The notes under the pieces were generated by a model. It saw only the letters and a list, made by a program, of their open reading frames with translations, had not been told where the DNA came from and did not search any database. Source: Rhodohalobacter sp. SW132 (GTDB lineage Bacteria > Bacteroidota > Rhodothermia > Balneolales > Balneolaceae). From it: 64,000 nt of DNA. Where the stretch lies: assembly GCF_003390325.1 (NCBI RefSeq), contig NZ_QUOK01000012.1, positions 62,001 to 126,000 of the forward strand, written 5' to 3'. This document shows, piece by piece, positions 59,378-64,000 of the stretch. Numbering within the stretch: the stretch's first letter is position 1; every line of letters starts with the position of its first letter. The position numbers were made by a program, and so were the translations under genes.

Positions 59378-61576
59378 ATGATTTCTGCAATTCCAGGGTT
59401 GCTGTTTATTTTTCTGATTCCACAAACTGCTCTGAATATAAATGACCCAATATATCTGACCCGAATCACCAGTCCGATAGTGATTGATGGTCATGTGGAT
59501 GAACCCGCATGGGATGCCATCGACCCGGTTCCAATGGTGTCTTATGATCCGGTTTCCGGGCTGCCTCCATCCGAGCCAACTGAAATCCGCATCGGTTACG
59601 ATGACTATTATATCTATGCATCTATCCGGGCGTATGACTCCAACCCCTCTGGCATTCGGGCTAATACACTTACCCGTGATCGCCTCAGCGGAGATGATGT
59701 TTTTCACATCCTGCTGGATACGTATAATGATAATGAGTCGGCCATGGCTTTTACCATCACACCTACCGGGGCCAAACGGGATGCAACCATCTCGAACGAT
59801 GGTGAAGGCCCGCGAGCCATGAATGCAGACTTCATGACCTACTGGGATGTTGCCACACACTTTAATGATGAAGGCTGGTTTGCTGAGGTCCGCATCCCCT
59901 TTTCCAGCCTCGGTTTTCAGGATGATAACGGCCGGGTGGAAATGGGAATCTTATTTCAGCGGGGAATTGCAAGAAAGAACGAGCGGGTAACTTTTCCTGA
60001 AGTACCAGCCAATGTTTCAAGGCCATTTTTCAAACCATCGTTAGGCCAGCGAATTGTTTTTGAGGGAATCTACAGCAGTCGTCCGTTGCACTTTACGCCC
60101 TACCTGCTCGGTGGACTGGAACAAAATTACCGCATCAATGAAGATCAAGCCGGCTTTTCAAGAATTGATGATACTACACTGGAAGCCGGTTTTGACATTA
60201 AATATGGCATTACGAACAACCTTACACTCGACCTGACAGTAAACACCGACTTCGCCCAGGTTGAAGCGGATGATCAACAGGTCAACCTAACACGTTTCAA
60301 TCTTTTTTTCCCGGAAAAGCGCCAGTTCTTTCAGGAACGGTCCGGTATTTTTGAATTTAACACGGGCGAAAACGGATGCCTGTTTCACAGCCGGAGAATC
60401 GGGCTGAGCAGCACAGGCGAACAAGTTCGTATTCTTGGCGGCGGACGCCTGACCGGCAGGGTTGGGTCCTGGGATATCGGCCTTCTCAACATGCAAACCG
60501 ACCGATATCAAAACATCGACACGGAAAATTTTGGTGTACTCAGGTTGCGCCGCGAACTCTTCAATCCTTATTCGTTTGCAGGTGCAATGGCCACTTCACG
60601 AATCAATTCTGAAGGATACTACAATCTTGGCCTCGGTGCAGATGGGAATATCCGTTTCCGGGGGGATGATTACCTATCCTATGTTTGGGCATTCACTATG
60701 GATGAACAAGTGGGCAGACAATCGCTTACAGATGCTTCAAAATTGCGAATCCATGTTGAGCGAAGGTCCCGCAGGGGATTTTCCTACGAAACCACGGCCG
60801 GCTACTCCGGCGAAACGTATAATCCCGGAATGGGTTTTGTTCCCAGAAGCAACTACTACATGGCCGCCCAGGCTTTGCGATATGGCTGGCTGCCTGGCAG
60901 TCAGTCTTCCCTGCTTTGGCATTCAATACAGGTTGAAGGAGAAGCCTACTGGAATGCTACCACCAACAGCCCGGAAACCATTGAGTTTGGCCCGTCATGG
61001 TCAGCAACCACAAGGCTGGGGGCTTCGTTTAACGCCTCTGCAACCTGGTACTATGAAGCTGTGCCATTCAATTTCCGGCTTCTGGGAAGCACCACCATCG
61101 AAGAAGGTACCTATGAATTTTTCCGGGGTATGGTTAGCTACCAGATGCCATCTACCCGACTATTCAGAACACGGTTTGAAGTGGATGCGGGCACATTTTA
61201 CAACGGCCGGCTGATCACTACGCGAATTGCACCCACCTGGAATGTATCTCGCCATCTGGAACTGGAAGCCTCCTACCTCTACAACCTGCTGGATGCCGGC
61301 ACAGAAAAAGACTGGTTTTCTGTGCATGTTGCCCAGCTTCGGATGCGTACAGCCCTGAACACCCGGCTCTCTACAAATGCATTTTTTCAATTTAACTCAT
61401 CTGCCAATGGGGTTACGGCAAATGTTCGATTCAGATATAACTTCCGGGATGGCAATGATTTTTGGATTGTATTCAACGAAGCAATAAACACCAACCGGGA
61501 CAGGGTACTGCCAGTACTCCCGAGATTAAACACCAGAACGTTGATGGTAAAATACACGCACACCTTTCACCGGTAA
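59378..61576 (+). CDS. DUF5916 outer-membrane protein with N-terminal CBM9-like domain
   Basis: 732 residues. A signal peptide (ISAIPGLLFIFLIPQTAL) precedes a carbohydrate-binding-module-9-like domain: RITSPIVIDGHVDEPAWDAI, EIRIGYDDYYIYASIRAYDS, DDVFHILLDTYNDNESAMAF, WFAEVRIPFSSLGFQ. The second part (about 230-732) is a DUF5916 beta-barrel: LTLDLTVNTDFAQVEADDQQ, LTRFNLFFPEKRQFFQERSG (the RxFF(L/Q)ExxG hallmark) and long alternating strands to the end. It is a surface or outer-membrane protein common in Bacteroidota and relatives. Substrate is unknown. The next gene starts 36 bp after. Confidence 0.92.
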   Translation: MISAIPGLLFIFLIPQTALNINDPIYLTRITSPIVIDGHVDEPAWDAIDPVPMVSYDPVSGLPPSEPTEIRIGYDDYYIYASIRAYDSNPSGIRANTLTRDRLSGDDVFHILLDTYNDNESAMAFTITPTGAKRDATISNDGEGPRAMNADFMTYWDVATHFNDEGWFAEVRIPFSSLGFQDDNGRVEMGILFQRGIARKNERVTFPEVPANVSRPFFKPSLGQRIVFEGIYSSRPLHFTPYLLGGLEQNYRINEDQAGFSRIDDTTLEAGFDIKYGITNNLTLDLTVNTDFAQVEADDQQVNLTRFNLFFPEKRQFFQERSGIFEFNTGENGCLFHSRRIGLSSTGEQVRILGGGRLTGRVGSWDIGLLNMQTDRYQNIDTENFGVLRLRRELFNPYSFAGAMATSRINSEGYYNLGLGADGNIRFRGDDYLSYVWAFTMDEQVGRQSLTDASKLRIHVERRSRRGFSYETTAGYSGETYNPGMGFVPRSNYYMAAQALRYGWLPGSQSSLLWHSIQVEGEAYWNATTNSPETIEFGPSWSATTRLGASFNASATWYYEAVPFNFRLLGSTTIEEGTYEFFRGMVSYQMPSTRLFRTRFEVDAGTFYNGRLITTRIAPTWNVSRHLELEASYLYNLLDAGTEKDWFSVHVAQLRMRTALNTRLSTNAFFQFNSSANGVTANVRFRYNFRDGNDFWIVFNEAINTNRDRVLPVLPRLNTRTLMVKYTHTFHR

Positions 61577-61612
61577 CATGATCGCATAATCAAAACAAAA
61601 AAAACCATAACT

Positions 61613-62563
61613 ATGGACAATCACACTTCGATCTATTCAGATCCATTTCTCGAACATTACAAAACCGCCAGGCGGCTATTTTGGGGTATAGGCATCATGC
61701 TACTTGGTATAATCATTGCCGGATTCTGGAACTTCCACCTCGTGGATGGTTTCGGGCGGGACTTTATTGCCGGTCGAACCATCGGAGATACCGGACTTCT
61801 TGCCGATACATATGGTGAACGGGGTGGTGGTTTTGGATTTGTATTTGCTGCTATTGCCGGGCTTGCAGCCACCTTCACGGCCTGCAATTGTGTGGCCTTT
61901 GCGATGATTCCCGGGCTGGCCTGTTCTACCGATAAACAAGCAACAAGAAAAACAGCCATCCGGGCTATCATAGCATTTACACTGCCGGTTTTGGCAATCG
62001 GCGCTGCTTATGGCGTGTTTGTTGGTTTCCTCGGATCGGACGGAGTTGCTGCCATAAATGAGCGTGCCGTACGCCTGGCACAAGCCCAGGCTGTTTTTTC
62101 CATCATCGGGGCAGTTATGATTTTTTGGGGATTGATTGAACTGGGTTATCTCAAATGGTTTACCAAACACGTAAGCCCGTTAACCCGGGAATTCTTCAGC
62201 TCTTCAATTGCTAAAGCCGGTCTGATGGGTGTCTTGGTCGGCCTTTTTGCAGTGGGAAGACCCTTTCCGGTATTCCGTGAATTTATGACCTACGCTGCCG
62301 CAGCGGATAGCCCTGCCTATGGTGCTGCAGTAATGACCATGCATGGCTTGGGGCAGATCGCCGTACTGCTTGGCTTATTCTTCCTGCTTGTATGGCTTGC
62401 CGGTGACATGATGGTAAACTGGGCAACGGAAAAACCGTGGCAGCCACGGATGGTTACAGCCCTGGCTCTGCTTGGTGGTGGCGCCTACTTCGTATTCTAT
62501 TGGGGCATAGCATTTATCTATGATGTAGGCCGTTGGGGATTTAAGCTGGGTTGGTACGGGTGA
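61613..62563 (+). CDS. Multi-pass membrane protein, possibly CcdA/DsbD-transmembrane-like
   Basis: 316 residues with about 8 membrane segments (WGIGIMLLGIIIAGFWNFHL, FGFVFAAIAGLAATFTACNC, IIAFTLPVLAIGAAYGVFVG, KAGLMGVLVGLFAVGRPFPV, QIAVLLGLFFLLVWLAGDMM). The CNCVAFAMIPGLAC stretch, with a Cys near the membrane face, and GRPFPVFREFM resemble the transmembrane domain of thiol-relay (CcdA/DsbD) proteins, though the usual two Cys are placed differently, so the call is weak. It follows the DUF5916 gene after 36 bp and may be co-transcribed. Confidence 0.65.
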   Translation: MDNHTSIYSDPFLEHYKTARRLFWGIGIMLLGIIIAGFWNFHLVDGFGRDFIAGRTIGDTGLLADTYGERGGGFGFVFAAIAGLAATFTACNCVAFAMIPGLACSTDKQATRKTAIRAIIAFTLPVLAIGAAYGVFVGFLGSDGVAAINERAVRLAQAQAVFSIIGAVMIFWGLIELGYLKWFTKHVSPLTREFFSSSIAKAGLMGVLVGLFAVGRPFPVFREFMTYAAAADSPAYGAAVMTMHGLGQIAVLLGLFFLLVWLAGDMMVNWATEKPWQPRMVTALALLGGGAYFVFYWGIAFIYDVGRWGFKLGWYG

Positions 62564-62990
62564 ACAGTTTTGATGGGTTTTTCCGGCACGTCGATGAATC
62601 TTCTTTTTTTTGAGCGACTCTGCGGTTAATTCCACGCTAATATGCAAAAAAAAATGACTCGCAAAATGCTGCTTTATGCTCACATCTATCATCCCCAGTG
62701 ATGTAAGGGATACGAAGCCGGAGAAGAAAATGATGACACAGAAATTGTTGAACGCGGTGGATACACCGGATGAACCTATAACCTGATTTCTATTAGACTA
62801 CTCTTGAGTTGCAGCAAATCTACCTGTTATTCCCGGATCTGCCGCTGCCGATAGAAAAAAGCTGACGGGGACTATCCCTCGTCAGCAAAAGCATGACACA
62901 CTTTAATGACCACCACTCCAATTGTACATTCCCTTTTTATACTGGGTGGTATAGCCAACGTTTTTCCATGTATTTTTTAGTAGTTCAACC
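62564..62990. other. Intergenic region between convergent genes
   Basis: About 427 bp with no recognised gene. A frame on the minus strand running on from the hydrolase (to 62903) is out of its reading frame and unsupported. No clear terminator hairpin with a T-run was seen. Confidence 0.3.
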
Positions 62991-63788
62991 TCATCCTTCC
63001 AGATACGCCCGTGAAATAGCTGTGAACTTAGCTGGCTGATCCAGAAAAGCGTAATGACCTGCGTTTTCAATCTCAACAAGGGCACTATTCTTTAATCCTT
63101 TCTCCAGCCGCCTGGCCTGGTCCATCGGTGTGGCATCATCGTCCGTTCCCCAAAGCAGCAGAATTTCATCAGGAATCTCATCAAGCCTGTCATCAAAAAA
63201 CTCAGTGACTGACTTCACGAAGGTCTCCCTCATAACCCCCGAAAGTTTACTGTAATCGGATGATCCGAGTGATTTCCAGAGTGCTGTGTTGCGCAGGCGG
63301 TTCATCCAGGTCTCTCGTTTTGATGGAATGACCAGCTTCACGGGAAGTTTCAGCAGTTTCGCCGTGATTCTTTTGACATGAAATTTCAGGGAGCGTTTTG
63401 GTTTTAGTCCCGCACCGCCTGTTATGATGACTTTTTCAATCTGCAGAGTTCTTTTTTGTTCACTTAACAGTTTTAAAATGATACGCCCGCCAAAAGAGTG
63501 CACAAGATAATCGACAGGCTGATTCGGAAATTCATTTCTTACCAGAGATGAAACCATGTCAGCGTAATCGCCGATTCCCCACGCCTCAGGCGGTTCAGGA
63601 GATTTTCCAAATCCCGGCAGATCCACCAACACACAATTACGAATGCCTGAAAGTTTATCGGCCGCAGGTTTCATCACGTCACTACTGCTCCCCCATCCAT
63701 GTAAAATGATAAGCGGTTTCCCTTCCCCTTTTTGGTACCAGGTAGTCTCTGCACCATTATACTGAAAACGTTTAGAAATAAATTCCAT
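62991..63788 (-). CDS. Alpha/beta hydrolase
   Basis: 265 residues. The core shows PLIILHGWGSSSDVMKPAAD (oxyanion loop), VLVDLPGFGKSPEPPEAWGI, the nucleophile elbow in YLVHSFGGRI (Ser in VHSFGG; the family usually has Gly before His, here Val), the acid LLLWGTDDDATPMDQARRLE and the His in IENAGHYAFLDQP. The triad is complete. Reaction and substrate cannot be assigned. The start has MEFISKRFQYNGAETTWYQK, a typical N-terminal strand. It is divergent from the partial gene at the right edge with 66 bp between. Confidence 0.9.
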   Translation of the reverse strand: MEFISKRFQYNGAETTWYQKGEGKPLIILHGWGSSSDVMKPAADKLSGIRNCVLVDLPGFGKSPEPPEAWGIGDYADMVSSLVRNEFPNQPVDYLVHSFGGRIILKLLSEQKRTLQIEKVIITGGAGLKPKRSLKFHVKRITAKLLKLPVKLVIPSKRETWMNRLRNTALWKSLGSSDYSKLSGVMRETFVKSVTEFFDDRLDEIPDEILLLWGTDDDATPMDQARRLEKGLKNSALVEIENAGHYAFLDQPAKFTAISRAYLEG

Positions 63789-63854
63789 GAAATATGTAAG
63801 GCATGTTCGATTTTATGATCATAAAAGTACGGATGAACTATTAAGGAGGAAACT

Positions 63855-64000
63855 ATGAAACGAAAACTATTTTTTTGGATCGATAAACTGAAAATAAAAC
63901 GCAGTGAACGAATTATGCTTTCGGTATGCATGATATCTGCCCTGATATTAAGCGGTGCGCTTCTTTTCATCGATTTTTCACATGCACCGGATGAGTACGA
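63855..64000 (+). CDS. N-terminal part of an unknown exported or membrane protein (runs off window)
   Basis: A strong ribosome binding site (AAGGAGGAA, about 6 bp upstream) precedes MKRKLFFWIDKLKIKRSERI, a basic N-terminus, and a hydrophobic segment (MLSVCMISALILSGALLFI) that looks like a signal anchor. The next residues are FSHAPDEY and the frame is open to the end of the window. The basic head plus single anchor recalls ComEA-like helix-hairpin-helix DNA-binding proteins of this lineage; only 48 residues are visible, so this is a guess. Confidence 0.65.
   Translation, partial: MKRKLFFWIDKLKIKRSERIMLSVCMISALILSGALLFIDFSHAPDEY

Noticed and set aside
62903-63085. 60-residue frame overlapping the alpha/beta hydrolase end
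   Set aside because: Its ending (WKNVGYTTQYKKGMYNWSGG) looked briefly rhodanese-like, but it is out of frame, overlaps a certain gene and has no start signal.

Overview
The window looks like chromosome from a Bacteroidota-side bacterium, most likely the Balneolota/Rhodothermota group. This rests on family content (a DUF5916 outer-membrane protein, dodecin, NIPSNAP lipoprotein, MtfA-type peptidase, many lipoproteins), often weak ribosome binding sites and moderate GC. It is an inference from composition, not a database match. No rRNA, tRNA or CRISPR array was recognised.

Left edge (1-9930): a defence island. A truncated gene whose tail resembles BREX/PglY-type ATPases overlaps by one base a PAPS-reductase-like protein with an SGGKDS loop (BrxP or DndC/SspD type). 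A compact, AT-rich five-gene operon converges on it from the opposite strand. In transcription order it encodes an SF2 helicase, a GHKL ATPase, a PLD nuclease, a divergent GIY-YIG nuclease and a DGQHR (DndB-like) protein. A divergent HNH endonuclease with an N-terminal reader-like domain follows. This is the best candidate for a poorly described system.

Region 9931-23760: a repeat-rich zone. Small accessory genes (two DUF4143 ATPases, an HTH-nucleotidyltransferase pair, a UPF0175/PIN pair, dodecin, a lipoprotein, a NIPSNAP protein) sit between copies of a composite, non-coding repeat made of three modules that recur in the same order. Fragments of an ATPase and of a serine hydrolase lie among them.

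Region 23763-39000: an SLC12-type transporter, a PAS histidine kinase, a TonB-domain lipoprotein, a peroxiredoxin, a collapsed serine-hydrolase gene, a beta-propeller lipoprotein, a GlcG-like protein, and a gluconate locus (permease, kinase, 6-phosphogluconate dehydrogenase). Two remnants of one DDE-type insertion sequence are present. Small elements with the terminal inverted repeat ACCTGAGTTC and 5-bp target duplications occur three times in full and once as a solo end. They have inserted into an IS remnant, into the gluconate operon and into another repeat.

Region 39036-47405: a large multi-PAS histidine kinase, a cupin, an arsenic operon (arsD-arsA-arsC behind a perfect 16-bp palindrome, with no pump gene in view), two small unknown proteins and an MtfA-type peptidase.

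Region 47460-56000: a phosphate regulon comprising an outer-membrane porin, pstS-pstC-pstA-pstB-phoU and a Na/Pi cotransporter. TTAAC-like direct repeats spaced 11 bp apart precede the porin, pstS and the cotransporter, which suggests common PhoB-type control.

Right end (56009-64000): a NYN/OST-HTH protein, a 58-residue YegP-like protein, a cold shock protein with a clear terminator, a winged-helix protein, a DUF5916 outer-membrane protein with a multi-pass membrane protein, an alpha/beta hydrolase, and the start of a gene that runs off the edge.
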